Shown: positions 1 through 11,355, numbered from the stretch's first letter. The stretch: 64,000 nucleotides of DNA from Lineus longissimus (GCF_910592395.1 NC_088324.1:5606953-5670952), one strand, 5' to 3'. Numbers and translations are program-made. Notes: generated by a model from the letters alone, not told the origin.

Positions 1-282
1 GATCACATTGAATCGTGAGTTAGCCATGTTACTATCCCATGGAGAATATAGAATTTCAGACTTTTAGTGAACAAGAAAATTTAAAACCAATTCAGAGTAG
101 TCCAATGGAACAAGAAAAACGCAATTTCTGCCTCTTTGACAATAATTTCGGCATCATTCAATTAGGAAATCACTCCAATTTCGATGCTCAAAATAACAAC
201 TTTATACACATCTCTTCAGCTCTGTGGCCTTGTAGTCTGATTGAGAAGTAAAACCCAGGTTCATTCACTTCATCTCTTTCAG

Positions 283-1179
283 AATCAGCGAAGGTGCCTC
301 CTTCGTCTTCGACAGTGAGTTAAACAAACTCGTCCTGGAGCTTAATGGTACTGGGTATGCTCATGTCCCCGCGGTCAAGTTCCAGAAGCAGGACTTTACC
401 ATCGAAATGTGGTTCAAATCAATTGCAAACGGCAAGAGGCAAGTCCTTTTCGGCGATTGGTCCAAACCATGGCAATTCATTATTGCGGTAAAGGCCGACG
501 GGAAGATACAGGTGGATCTCAGACGAAACATCGACAGTGCAGGAAGCGATCCGAAGCAGAATCTGATTGAAGCCAGTGGTGGTTCTGTGACCCGTGGCGT
601 TTGGCAACACCTTGTGGTCACTTATTGGCACGTGTCTGGTACGTGTGTTATTTACCTAAATGACCAAGTGGTGAGCTCCCTCAGTACCACATATCCTGAT
701 CACGACCTACAGGTGAATGACCATCCAACCTACGAAGTCGGCTACAAGAAGGACACCAATAACGACTTCTTTAAGGGGCGCATTGCACTCCTGAGTGTTG
801 ATGGCAACGCGTACAACTTACTTGGCCGTTCAGGTAAGATATAATCGAAGATGCTAGATAGTCCATTCCTTTTTATTTGTCCGCATAATTTTGAGCTTTG
901 AGCGTGAACTACTGGTTGGATTTCTTCGAAGTTTGTTTGTTAATGATCTGAGCTGCGTGACCACTTTTTTGTTCAGCATTGTCAGTGTCAGGGTGCAGAA
1001 ATTACGCACAATTTTCAGCAAAAAATGCATCAAACTAGAATTCCAAATCAGACGAAATGTTTTAAAGAACGCGTTTTGGGCTTTTTAGGTGGTATTAATA
1101 TTGGATTCCTTTCCATCTATGGAACTAACTAACAATGCTTTATCTCTTTTTTATAGCTTTTCCATCTTGTCACCACTAA
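283..1179 (+). CDS. LamG-like (concanavalin A-like jellyroll) protein, 3' exons, copy 1
   Basis: Two exons are visible. The LamG exon runs 283-833 (acceptor CTCTTTCAG, donor CAG|GTAAGA). The last exon runs from 1157 (acceptor TTTTTTATAG) to the TAA at 1177-1179. Phases agree: phase 2 in, phase 1 out, and the final exon adds a short tail ending SCHH. The first exon encodes about 183 residues with the jellyroll pattern FTIEMWFK, then QVLFGDW, then VWQHLVVTY and YLNDQVV, typical of LamG/pentraxin-like beta-sandwich domains that bind sugars or proteins outside cells. No start codon or signal peptide lies in the window; they must be upstream. Function is inferred from fold only. AATAAA at 1281-1286 is the likely polyadenylation signal. 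Neighbouring paralogues lie at 40661 and 44442. Confidence 0.75.
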
Positions 1180-1280
1180 GATGTCTGCATTACTGAGATT
1201 CATGCAAATGGCCCTTCCTCGGTTTCTTCTCAATGAATCGCTTGATTGATGATTATTCTCCAGTATCTACTGTATACATC

Positions 1281-1286
1281 AATAAA
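1281..1286 (+). promoter_or_regulatory. Polyadenylation signal AATAAA
   Basis: AATAAA about 100 bp after the stop codon of LamG copy 1; conserved at 45831-45836 in copy 2. Confidence 0.6.
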
Positions 1287-2204
1287 ATTCCTTAAAGTAT
1301 ATTTATGTGTGTTTTTTGTTCTTTACGTTTTACGTTTACTGATTAGATCTGAAACTAGTCGAATAGATGAGGCATCGATCAATTTATTACGCGTGCCCTT
1401 CATATTAGTAAAAAAAACACAGCTGAATTTCCAATTTCAGTGCTCTATTTGTACTTTATTACATACTTTACAGTATTCAATAATCGATTATTGAAATCTG
1501 GTCCCCGAATATGTCAGTATATTATTAGATGTTCGCCAACCTGGGCCTTTACCACTCTAGCAACAAAGCTAATATGGCTATGTTATCTACCCTAAGTCGC
1601 TAAGTTTGGATTGTTCTGGGGGACCCTTAATCTCTTTCATGTTGTTTTGTGACGTACATTGGCTTGTGGTAGACTCTTGTATTTTCTTGAGTCTACGTCT
1701 AAATCCACTTTTACGTCCTTTTGTTCAAATATACTCCTATCATCTGTATTTTGATCGGAGCCATCAATGTCCACTATGTTTGGACTACCTAATGCATCCC
1801 GACTTCTTTCCCCAAACACGGCATATCCGATTCAACACGTCCCTTCAAATCCAAGCAGGTCCGATTTTATTAAAAATTGCCGGTATATTTGCGTGTATGA
1901 AAAGGGATACACTTTAGAATCTCCACATTTACAGGTCTACTGTATTTAGATCATTTCGGAAGCTTGAAAAACAGCACAGTGATTGTTTTAAATGCAGCAC
2001 AGTTTTCTCGCCAGAAGTAGTTGTGCCCCAAGGAACCAACCCTATACTAAAGTTTGTTCATTATGTCCAATTGGTCATTGAAAACAACTTATGATAAACG
2101 TTATTTTATCACAAGCTGAAGTATTTACCTTGTAAATATTTCGTCCTTGCACCAAGGATTTCTTCAGTAGACTGACTGACAGAGGCAATTTTGACACTAG
2201 ATGC
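1287..2204. other. No gene seen; duplicated downstream DNA
   Basis: AT-rich sequence shared with copy 2 of the duplication as far as about 2095. Around 1525-1590 (and 46075-46130 in copy 2) there is a decayed tRNA-like stretch with an A-box-like TAGCTCAG on the minus strand in copy 2 but no convincing B box. Short open frames are not conserved between the two copies. Confidence 0.5.
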
Positions 2205-2645
2205 GCTGATTTCGTTCCTTACAACGTTTCTAGAACTAGTATGTTGCCACCATCTTGAAAAGAAGTACCGCGGATGTAGATCAGGAAAGAATCTTTCTTA
2301 ATGCTGTGAGGCTATCACAACACACCACAAAGCCCGCAATGCCCTACGCTCCTTTTGTAGTTCTCCGTACAATCATCTTAAAATCCACTATTAATAGTCA
2401 GCTTTTATTCATAAAGATGATATTTTGTTTTATTTATTAATAAAAGTAAACGTTTTATTTAAGAAAGTGGCACTAATTCGGCCTGAATACGATTTACAGT
2501 CTGAACTGGCGATCACAGTTTATTACGTAGGATTGTCAAAACCCTGAATCTCAGGATGCTGATATCCAAGATGGCGGCAATTGATCAATTCTAGTCTCTG
2601 AAATTTTTAACTTCGGCACTAGGGCGAGTTTGCGAGAGAGGTAGC
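2205..2645 (+). repeat. Interspersed repeat family C, copy 1
   Basis: About 440 bp aligning in inverse orientation with 56925-57335 inside the Lhx3 intron. Shared blocks include GTTGCCACCATCTTGAAAAG, GAAAGTGGCACTAATT and AAGATGGCGGCAATTGATCA. No coding capacity or terminal structure was recognised; it may be a SINE or MITE. Confidence 0.65.
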
Positions 2646-3382
2646 TCTGCTAACGTCAGCTGACCTCCAGGGTTCTCGGATTTGAAGATATGATCATATG
2701 TGTGGGACAGTTGGAAGCCACCGTCTTTGTTCATGGCTGTTTACGGATGTGAATGGCTTCCCTCCATTTACGGCTCCAGAATGTGGTACTGGTGTCGATG
2801 ATCTTGAAATTGTCTGTATCCACCTGGTGTCCCTTTTTCATAGCATGTTCGGAGATGGCTGATTTGAAGGATTTCTCACGAACGGACTTCTGTTGTTCCT
2901 ACAGGCGGTTACTTAACTGAAATGGATGACAATTGGTACTAGTGCCTTCAAAGTTGAACTGAAATGGTCATTGTCTGGTAATGTAATAGAAAATGTTGAT
3001 TTCCTTGATATTTTGTGTGTCGCCCTTGACAAATATTTTACTGGTGTTAGACATGTTGAAAGCAGGGTCAGTGAGACATTTTATATTCTTGCGCAATGCG
3101 GCCTTGGATACCCAAGTGGCCGCGCGGCTGAGGCTAAAGTAGAACTTTGAAAATGTGCGTGTATGCCGACACTTTTTATGGCTGCGGCTCAATTAATTTT
3201 AGCAAAGGCTGTATAAGAAACACAGCTTTCAGGGTGGTATTGTTAAACAATCAGATGGTCTCAGCAAGATATTGCACGACTCGTCGATTATGTCATTATT
3301 AGAGATCAGCATCAATGAATGATTTTTTTTTGGAATGAATTTGAATGAATTAGAATTTTGAATGAAATTTTATTCATACCTC
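2646..3382. other. No gene seen
   Basis: Short open frames on both strands overlap each other at 2926-3192 and show no family likeness. The DNA just before the foldback element is simple, with repeated GAATGAAT-like words at 3310-3370. Confidence 0.4.
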
Positions 3383-3390
3383 AGTAAAAT

Positions 3391-4211
3391 ACGAAAGCCC
3401 AGAAGGCTCATTCGACAAAACTTACTTCGACAAAATTGACTTCGACAAAACTCACTTCAACAAAGACTTCGACAAAATTGATTTCGACAAAACTCACTTC
3501 GACAAAACTCACTTCGACAAAACTCACTTCGACAAAACTCACTTCAACAAAACTCACTTCGACAAAATCGACCAATCAAATCGTGTTTTACATACCTACC
3601 TATGTGTTTTACATAGGTAGGCCAGAGGTCGGTATTTAGGTCATAGTAGCTATCATGGCGGTCAAGGATCCACCCAACACGAGGGTATCAATCTCTGATG
3701 AGCAAAACTCGTTCGTATTTATTTTCCGAAACCGCGAGTCACTAAAGGTAGAAGAGCTTGTTAAGTACACTACTTATAAATGAGTTTTATGAGTAAGGGC
3801 CTGGCCTAACGACCTGCGGTAATTGTAAGACGCTGTCATTACTGTAAAATCACGGCACGGATATCTGTTTGTATGTAGCATGATATGCTACCATACACAT
3901 AAAACATCTGTCTATATAAGATACATGTCACCAAGAAATGTAGTGAAGCAGAAAATAGATACGAACGAGTTTTGCTCATCAGAGATTGATACCCTTGTGT
4001 TGGGTGGATCCTTGACCGCCATGATAGCTACTATGACCTAAACACCGACCTCTGGCCTACCAATGTAAAACACATAGGTAGGTATGTAAAACACGATTTG
4101 ATTGGTCGATTTTGTCGAAGTGAGTTTTGTCGAAATCAATTTTGTCGAAGTCTTTGTTGAAGTGAGTTTTGTCGAAGTAAGTTTTGTCGAATGAGCCTTC
4201 TGGGCTTTCGT
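3391..4211. mobile_element. TU-like foldback transposon 1 with 15-bp tandem-repeat arms
   Basis: The ends are perfect inverted copies, ACGAAAGCCCAGAAGG at the left and its complement at the right. Flanks are AGTAAAAT (3383-3390) and AGTAAAAG (4212-4219), an 8-bp target duplication with one mismatch. The outer part of each arm is an array of 15-bp units of the type TTCGACAAAACTCAC, about eleven on the left (3411-3575) and six on the right (4105-4192). The inner part (3576-3720 against 3958-4100) is a further 145-bp inverted repeat. Middle sequence is unique and has no transposase. Known family knowledge: sea urchin TU elements have outer arms of 15-bp repeats and 8-bp target duplications. The element depends on a transposase encoded elsewhere. 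Confidence 0.85.
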
Positions 4212-4219
4212 AGTAAAAG

Positions 4220-4472
4220 GTTCATAAAAATTGAATTACAATGCAATACAGACATACATGCAGAGAAGATGGCCGTAATTTGATAATGGAGTTTATAGTC
4301 TAGCTAAAAGTACATTGTAGGCCCCAAGGCCAGAGCCTAGGAATGGGTTTGATAGCTTAAAGTAATTTGACAAAGGACATGTGAGTTGATTATTTAACTC
4401 AAGAAATAAGTTATTTATAATAGAATGCGAGTTTGATGAGATTCTGTCTACTTTCTACATTCATATCCTGTG
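4220..4472. other. Spacer without gene
   Basis: Unique AT-rich spacer between the foldback element and the 58-bp minisatellite. Nothing was recognised. Confidence 0.5.
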
Positions 4473-5263
4473 CACTTGGTCAGCACAACTAGAGTAACCA
4501 GGCTAGGGAGGGATAATCAGCCAGTATCGACACTTGGTCAGCACAACTAGAGTAACCAGGCTGGAGAGGGATAATCAGCCAGTATCGACACTTAGTCAGC
4601 ACAACACTAGAGTAACCAGGCTGGGTAGGGATAATCAGCCAGTATCGACACTTGGTCAGCACAACTAGAGTAACCAGGCTGGGGAGGGATAATCAGCCAG
4701 TATCGACACTTGGTCAGCACAACTAGAGTAACCAGGCTAGGGAGGGATAATCAGCCAGTATCGACACTTGGTCAGCACAACTAGAGTAACCAGGCTGGAG
4801 AGGGATAATCAGCCAGTATCGACACTTAGTCAGCACAACACTAGAGTAACCAGGCTGGGTAGGGATAATCAGCCAGTATCGACACTTGGTCAGCACAACT
4901 AGAGTAACCAGGCTGGGTAGGGATAATCAGCCAGTATCGACACTTGGTCAGCACAACTAGAGTAACCAGGCTGGAGAGGGATAATCAGCCAGTATCGACA
5001 CTTAGTCAGCACAACTAGAGTAACCCGGCTGGGGAGGGATAATCAGCCAGTATCGACACTTGGTCAGCACAACTAGAGTAACCAGGCTGGAGAGGGATAA
5101 TCAGCCAGTATCGACACTTAGTCAGCACAACTAGAGTAACCAGGCTGGGGAGGGATTATCAGCCAGTATCGACACTTGGTCAGCACAACTAGAGTAACCA
5201 GGCTGGAGAGGGATAATCAGCCGGTATCGACACTTGGTCTGCACAACTAGAGTAACCAGGCTG
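4473..5263. repeat. 58-bp minisatellite, about 14 copies
   Basis: Tandem units of 58 bp, each holding CACTTGGTCAGCACAAC, AGAGTAACCAGG and GATAATCAGCCAGTATCGA. Units differ mainly at the segment after CCAGGCT (AGGGAG, GGAGAG, GGGTAG, GGGGAG) and at a 2-bp AC insertion after CAGCACAAC. The first four variants recur in the same order in the next four, so there is higher-order structure of about 234 bp. The last unit runs into the retroelement remnant. Confidence 0.95.
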
Positions 5264-6101
5264 GGGTTGTCACGATTCCTACCCCTTGCTGCAGGAAAGA
5301 AGGTATTGCCAGTCCTAACTTTGGTGAACGGCATCTGAGCTGATTCGGACAGTTTTAAAAGATAGTCCTGCATTTTGTGTCTGGCAAAAACTCGATAGAT
5401 CATGCATTTTGGATTGTCATCGATGGATACGTCTTTGTCCCCTCTGGAGGTATATAGACGGAACAAATTCTTTGTCAAGCAAGCAACAAATCAGATCCTC
5501 GAATATGAGCACATACTTTCTCGCGGACAAATCCCTGAGCTTTGATTTCTTTGCAAATTTGACGAGAAGTGGACCTGCTTAGAATCGGTCTATCCTTTCC
5601 GCGAGATTTAGGCCCGTTGCGATGGAACACAGAAATGTCCTCTTTTTTCACTTTCGCTTCGACGTCTTTGAACAGGGTGACAAGTTCATGTACTACAAGT
5701 TCTTGAATTCCTAAATCAGCCTCAGGTAGGCCAATGATTTTGATCGTTTCGCGTCTTGTATATTGCTCGTTGGCATCGCCTTTGTAGAAGTTAAGGCGTG
5801 CCAGACATTTGGTGGGCTCTACTTTCTCGACGACAGTTTTCACAACCATTCTCTCGATGTTCGCACTGACGGTTTCCAAGGCCTCCTTTACCATTCCTTC
5901 GATCCCAGGCTTCAGTTTGAGAACAAGTAGATCGGTCATCAGGCCATAGTCAAGGTTATCATTCTTAAGCAGCGTGGAACATTTGCCCGGGCCATTACCA
6001 TCCCCATCGACAGTGTCCATTGCCGTGTGCATAGGCTGCGCGCCCACGTGCATTATCAGCGCCCTCGACATCCCGCCGCTTTGGTGTGCTAAATTGGACA
6101 T
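5264..6101 (-). pseudogene. Retroelement ORF1-like remnant (minus strand)
   Basis: One frame runs from ATG at 6101 to a stop at 5475 (208 residues); a second frame continues from 5478 toward 5264 and then reads through minisatellite DNA. The first frame has the pattern seen in ORF1-type proteins of animal non-LTR elements: a helical region, then YTRRETIKIIGLPE, a domain with DISVFHRNG, then RPILSRSTSRQ. In family members this part is a nucleic-acid-binding RRM-like fold. The frame shift at 5475-5478 and the minisatellite at the 3' side argue for a dead copy. No reverse transcriptase follows. Assignment rests on motif resemblance only. Confidence 0.5.
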
Positions 6102-7329
6102 TTCGAGTCATTCGGATCGTTCAGGGACCGCTTGGCAGGGTTGCCAGGGTTATTTTTATGTCTGTTGTTCTGTTTATCTATGTTGTCAGGGTATACATTG
6201 ACTGAAACCGATGTTTTTTTCACGTGTGAAAAGAAATTCTTGGCAGACGACATCCATCATTTTAACTTCTGTGATACCGCAAGTGGCGGCGCATAGTGGC
6301 AGGCAATGTCATTATACTCCTGGCCAGGTTCCAGTTTCGTTTCTTCCGCTCCCGATCTCGCGCTACTCTTCCGTTACCTTTGTTAATTCTTCTCTATTCG
6401 TACATGATTATGTACACTCTTAAAATTTACAAAAGAGAGCGTAAGGCTGTAACCATAGTAACGAAACAACTGCTCGGGTTGAGCAACCGAATCAATCACT
6501 ATACTACCACGTGATCGAGGATCGGATTAGTCACAACGCGGTTTACATACTCCAGGCTTCCATTACAGCTGACCATGCTGACTGGCTTCATCACTGCAAT
6601 ACGTGTGGTCACTTACTGCCAGCATCACTAGTGATATCGAGACCTCTGCCTTAAACCGTGTTTCCGGCGAGTATTATCTTTGAACACAGGTCTTCTTCCC
6701 GTGTGTATGGTATGTATTGGGTTTTTCTATCTCTATATTGCACGCGCCTGGCTTTATAACATCTAATCGATTTTTGTATTTGCTGTGCTTTCCTATCAGC
6801 CAATATGCAGTGTTATATTAATGCATGTATCTGTTTGTTAAGCATAGCAGCTGCAAGCCAACACAAGATATAGACATAATATGCATGGCATCCGTTGCGG
6901 CTCATGGCTGGTGTATAGGGCATATACATTTAAAAAAGTTGGAGTCGGCAATCGAAGCGATTTTCTTGCCATACTGGGCCCGGTTGTTCAAAACTAATTT
7001 TGTCAATAATGCTGACGTTAACCTAGCGTCAGTGACAAACTTAATTTGGACAACCGTGCCCTGATCCGGAAATCAACAGTGCTCGAAAAAATATGATATT
7101 ATCTTTACACTCATTTTAACATATTGGATATGAATTTGTTTCAGTTGAGCTTTAATAGTGTCCCCGCATCGATTTCTGCGGACGTGACTACGACCGAAGT
7201 TCAAGGGCCAAAATTGCTTTTGGAAAGTGGTTTGTAATGAGCCAGTTATCAAGGTCACTTGTATCCCAAGAAGTCTCCAGTCAGCGTGAGTTCGTAACTG
7301 TTGTATCAGGATATAAAGCTGAACTCAAC
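6102..7329. other. No gene seen
   Basis: Short overlapping open frames on both strands without recognisable motifs. CpG is not enriched. The region may contain introns or promoter DNA of the gene whose possible first exon is at 7330. Confidence 0.35.
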
Positions 7330-7346
7330 ATGGCTGAGGATGACAG
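7330..7346 (+). CDS. Candidate 5' coding exon (MAEDD..)
   Basis: AACATGG is a good start context. The five codons MAEDD plus two bases are followed by a consensus donor, GACAG|GTGAGT. The exit phase (2) matches the acceptor at 12044, so this could be the first exon of the deaminase-like gene. A competing candidate is the ATG at 9485 with a weak donor after 9540 (also phase 2), which lies just behind a CpG-rich stretch at 9330-9480. Such a short exon cannot be proven from sequence alone. Confidence 0.25.
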
Positions 7347-7397
7347 GTGAGTCAACCTTTTTAGCTACATGTATATCGTATACTGTCGTTAATTCGT

Positions 7398-7571
7398 TTA
7401 AGGACCATTGGCATTATCAAGGGCAATATTACCCAGCTGTCGGCTGCCCAGTCACCTCCTATTCTACACAAAGTAGTAAGTTTCCATCAACAAATTGCAC
7501 AAAAAAGGAAAAATTCAAAATCAACGGTTTTTTAGAACAAACATATTGCAATGCCAATGGTCCTTTAAAGC
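7398..7571 (+). mobile_element. TTAA-flanked MITE family A, short copy 1
   Basis: Compact element with inverted ends: AAGGACCATTGGCATT at the left, and AATGCCAATGGTCCTTT at the right. A TTAA lies at or next to each end, which suggests a piggyBac-type target, although the exact boundary base differs. The interior carries AGGGCAATATTACCCAGCTG, shared with 19749-20289, 23530-23710 (inverse) and 55427-55860. Confidence 0.65.
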
Positions 7572-9599
7572 CTATAGTACCGGACTACTTCGGGAAATCG
7601 TGTGAAATTTCATCTCAACAAGCTGCAATCTCCCGGGCGCTGGGCCAAATGCCCATTTTGCATTCACCCACTGAATTTGTCACATACAGTCTACGATCCA
7701 GACCTGGAATATGTAATTGATATCAGTTCCCGCGTTATCTGATGGCCTCGGTTTGGTTTATGCTGAGTGGCATATCTGCTGCAAGCAGGCCAGACTCTAA
7801 TTAGGACACGCTCAATATAGCCATAAACTATTTCCGTGATGGAGAGGCATCCGTGATTGACTCGATAGCAATCCAAAAGAAACAACCCCAATCATGTTGT
7901 CTGTTGGACAACTAACTAGCTACCAGCTCATGCTGACCACATGGGCTCCATCCACCCATGGGTGAAAGATTAACAATTTCATAAATATTATAAACCTATG
8001 GGGCTATGCTAACTAATCTAAGTGGACATTTGGGATATATTATCAATTAGGTATATGTACTAGTTACTTCAAACTCTACAATGAACTAACTTAACTAATT
8101 GTGAAAATGCCCTAGCCATAGCAACCACTACACCAACGCCTAACTGATACATGCATACTAGTGCAGGGTATACAGAATGTGCATCAAGGAAGTAGGTCAT
8201 GTTCTTGATTTTTAACTCTGATTTGCAAAATGAGCACCAAGAAAGTACTGATTTTACATCATGTGTGGTATATTTCAGTTTAAGATGACTATATTTTGAT
8301 ACGTTAGGACATTATGTACCCATGGATATCATACATCAACTGTCTTGAACTCTAAGCCTCACAGAACATGGCACCCAACATGTGTCTCTCAGCATGTTTG
8401 ACCCCATCTATCAAGCCACTGTTCATTTGAAGATTTCTCAGAACTATTTTAATTTCAAGCCATCAGACCGCTTGCATCTGAAAGAAGGCATCATTATGTG
8501 CCAAAATGTGCATAGATACTGAGCTAATTGGCTGAGACTACGCTAAGACGACAGCTTTTTTCTGTTGATTGGCATTTTAGAACATTTCCCCTCCTGACTA
8601 TAACCAATAATATAGCAGAGACCAGTTGAGTTATGAAATCAACATTTTGCATACCATTAGTCAAGATATCAAGAGAGAGGCCTAGTGGATATTTCACCCT
8701 CAATGCCCTTTAAGCCTCCCAGAACACGCCCAAAAAGGGCAGCCACACCCTTCATGATTATTTAGGATTATTAATCTGTCTACTGGAGCTAAATAGGATA
8801 ATATACATGTATTTGAGGATAAATATCATAAACAGTCAGTGAGTAACCTATTATTCCAATATCAGCAAGATTGAAACAGATGTGGGTAACTGTATGGTCA
8901 CAGGGGACACTTTTAGTGGCACATAATCATTTGGCTACTCTCTATCAGACAGGTAGTACATTACAGTACCAATGCACTATCATGCATTGGTACCAAAACG
9001 AGGCTGAGTTTTAGCAACGAGGCTGAGTTTTAGCAGATAAAGATATAATATGGCCTAGATTGCAGACTGATAGTCCCTCTGCCACAGTTTGATCGTCCAC
9101 ACACTGATCCAGTGTGTATAGTACGCTGCTTGTAATATGGATTGAAAAGCCCTCTTGTTATGTTTTGATAAAAAACATTTTAAGGAAGTCGTGATAGTTT
9201 CTTTTTTCATAACACCGCAGAGTGTTTTTGTGTCAAACAGATGCATGATAAAGCTGTAGATTTTAACAATGATTGGCGCAGTCACGGGCGGAAAACAAGA
9301 CGTTTCGCGAGCCCTGTCCATCATTTAATAAAAATAGAACGCGCGATGATATTGCGCGCATGCGTTTCCAACCTTAGATACGTCGCATTATGACCATTGT
9401 TGGCCGGCGATTGTTCCAGTTGTTCAGAGGTGACTGGCGCGCCAACTGTGGCAGAGACAGTAGGTCGAGTGAGACTTGGCAACGATGATCACCATTGACG
9501 ACGCTTGGAGAACTAGTGACTTAAGTGCCCGTCGATTTAGGTCCATATCGATCGATAGTGGTCAGCTAATTCAGTAACATTAATTGGGTGGTTGTCCCT
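7572..9599. other. No certain gene; small direct repeat and CpG-rich stretch
   Basis: AT-rich and largely featureless to about 8980. A 19-bp unit ACGAGGCTGAGTTTTAGCA occurs twice in tandem near 8997-9034. An 89-codon open frame on the minus strand (9055-9324) resembles nothing I know. At 9330-9480 CpG becomes frequent (GCGCGCATGCG, GGCGCGCC), which could be a promoter for either strand. Not otherwise explained. Confidence 0.35.
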
Positions 9600-10020
9600 G
9601 ATGTAAAGGTCAAGACTGCATTTACTGGTTGCCCCTGCCTAGGCTGGACCATGTTCACTGGACTATGTAGTTTGTCACAACCTACACTTCAAAGACAAAG
9701 GAATTGATGTAAAGGTCCATACTGGTACTTGTTGTCCCTAGGTTGTGACCATGCATCGACTGAGTTACTTTGTCCACCCTGCACTTTAAAGTATTTGATG
9801 TAAATGTCCAGACTGCCTTCACTGCTTGCCTCAAGGTGGTGACCATGCATCGACTGAACTTGTTCTTCACATCCTACACTTCAAAGGAATTGATACAAAG
9901 GTTCAGACTGCATTTACTGGCTGTTCCTAGGTTGTGACTGGACGTCAACGGATTTGGTGTAACGGTCGAGACTGCAGTTACTGGTTGTGACCATGCATCT
10001 AGTGGGTTGTGACAGTCCAA
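9600..10020. repeat. Imperfect tandem repeat, about 5 units of 63-106 bp
   Basis: Units begin with variants of GATGTAAAGGTCCAGACTGC at about 9600, 9706, 9797, 9892 and 9955, and share GGTTGTGACCATGCATCGACT. Spacing varies from 63 to 106 bp, so the array is old and indel-rich. Confidence 0.65.
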
Positions 10021-10264
10021 GGATCACCATCGCAACTTTAATAGAACCTCTCTATTGAGGACACCCTTCGGACAGACAAAAGTGCATATTATATAAGGAA
10101 GGTTATGGCCCCCAGGTACATACCTTTGGGCGTTAAAAACACCCTTATTATTGACCAACCTCCCCCCGCCACCACCCCATGGTCCTATTTTTACAATGTT
10201 TAACCCCTTTTTAACGCCCACCCTACTGCATGCTGGGCGAGCGAGCATTGCGAGTTGTATTGTC

Positions 10265-10475
10265 ATGATAGTCGTCTGAAGGCAGACGGTACATAGGAAT
10301 GAACGATTCACTTTTCCTGCATCAAGATTCACGCGTGACGATTCATCCGTCCTTTTTCCTGGGGTGTTGCATATAGGCCAGGTTCACGTTCAACTCGTCC
10401 ATTAGAGTTTCCCGCGACGAATACTGACTCCTCCGAGAACAAAATGTTGGCAGCGTTGCTCTTAATGGACAACGA
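10265..10475. repeat. Direct repeat E, copy 1
   Basis: About 210 bp repeated in the same orientation at 11145-11355. Shared text includes ACATAGGAATGAAC, ATTCACGCGT and GTTCACGTTCAACTCGT. The pair brackets the BESS-like remnant, so it could be the ends of one mobile unit. Confidence 0.7.
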
Positions 10476-10520
10476 ACGAAAGCGGAAGCGGAGGTAACCG
10501 GGGACGGTGTGATGTGCGAA

Positions 10521-10960
10521 TCATTTATTGGTACGAAGCACACTGGAAGAGTTCAATCGATCACGTCGATATCTGATTGATTGATTTTTCAAGTCATGCA
10601 GAACGTCGAATAGAAAGTCGAGGAATTGGTCCTCTGAAAGAGAATCTACCTTTGGCATTAGCGATTTAAGGAACTTCACCTAGTCTTAGATATTCCCTAT
10701 TTTCCTCAATACGCTGTTTCATAACTCTCATCAGTACAGTTTGGCAATCATCATATGAAGGGTTACTCTTCCTTTTCTTTGATTTTACCTTTCTGTGTTC
10801 TTTGCAAAAGCTTCCAGTTTCCTGCAGTGACGGTTCTGTTGGCTTGTTACTGTAATCTTCACCCTAATCGAAGCGGTCAATGTCAGCCTCATCAAATGCC
10901 TAGGAGAAGATGAACTCTTCGTCGCCATGGGATGCTTCATGTGCATTGTCCGAATCTTGA
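10521..10960 (-). pseudogene. BESS-motif protein remnant
   Basis: On the minus strand the last frame (from about 10680 to a TGA at 10521-10523) reads FLKSLMPKVDSLSEDQFLDF, which has the spacing of a BESS motif, a protein-interaction segment usually found at the C-terminus of MADF-domain DNA-binding proteins. Upstream sequence in a frame shifted by one base carries a basic stretch (KSKKRKS) but contains stops. No MADF domain was found. The frame change and stops indicate a decayed gene, possibly of transposon origin because MADF/BESS-like proteins accompany some DNA transposons. Confidence 0.35.
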
Positions 10961-11144
10961 CAAACTGTCGTGCAGTTCACATCACAAAGAATGACATTCG
11001 TGAGCTCACGCGAAAATGACGTAATGCCAGCGACAAGTAGAAAATGAAGGCCTATGCAACATATTCATTAAAAATGCTTTGTTGGTTGTTCAGGTCACGA
11101 ATGACCCGTGAAAAGTGAAGCCTGAACAGTGAACGTCTCTTTAA

Positions 11145-11355
11145 AGACGTTACATAGGAATGAACTATTCACTTTTCACTCGACACGCGTGACCCATTCA
11201 CTCTTCACGCATCACCATTCACGCGTCACGATTCATGATCCGTCCTTTTTGCTTGGATGTTACATTGGGTTCACGTTCAACTCGTTCATTTGAGTTTCCC
11301 ACGACGACTATGGACTCCACGAGGACAGAATGTTGGCGACATTGCTCATGGACAC
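11145..11355. repeat. Direct repeat E, copy 2
   Basis: Second copy of the 10265-10475 sequence, about 875 bp downstream in the same orientation, with several extra CATTCACGCGTCAC-like words. Confidence 0.7.

Larger units (their letters stand above)
1..2095 (+). repeat. Segmental duplication, copy 1 (LamG gene 3' end)
   Basis: This stretch aligns by eye, in the same orientation, with about 44568-46795. The match covers intron, LamG exon, last exon, polyadenylation signal and about 800 bp of downstream sequence, and fades in both copies just after the shared text near 2050-2095. Differences are scattered substitutions and small indels, so the duplication is not brand new. The copy starts at or before the window edge. 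Confidence 0.85.

Noticed and set aside
1606-1917. 103-codon frame after LamG copy 1
   Set aside because: Not open in the duplicate copy, which has indels there; shared DNA is noncoding.
3436-3639. Open frame of repeated TSTKL
   Set aside because: Pure translation of the 15-bp foldback arm repeat; no start context and no conservation.
9055-9324. 89-codon minus-strand gene beside a CpG-rich stretch
   Set aside because: Start near a possible promoter is suggestive, but there is no motif, no splice donor and the following DNA is featureless.
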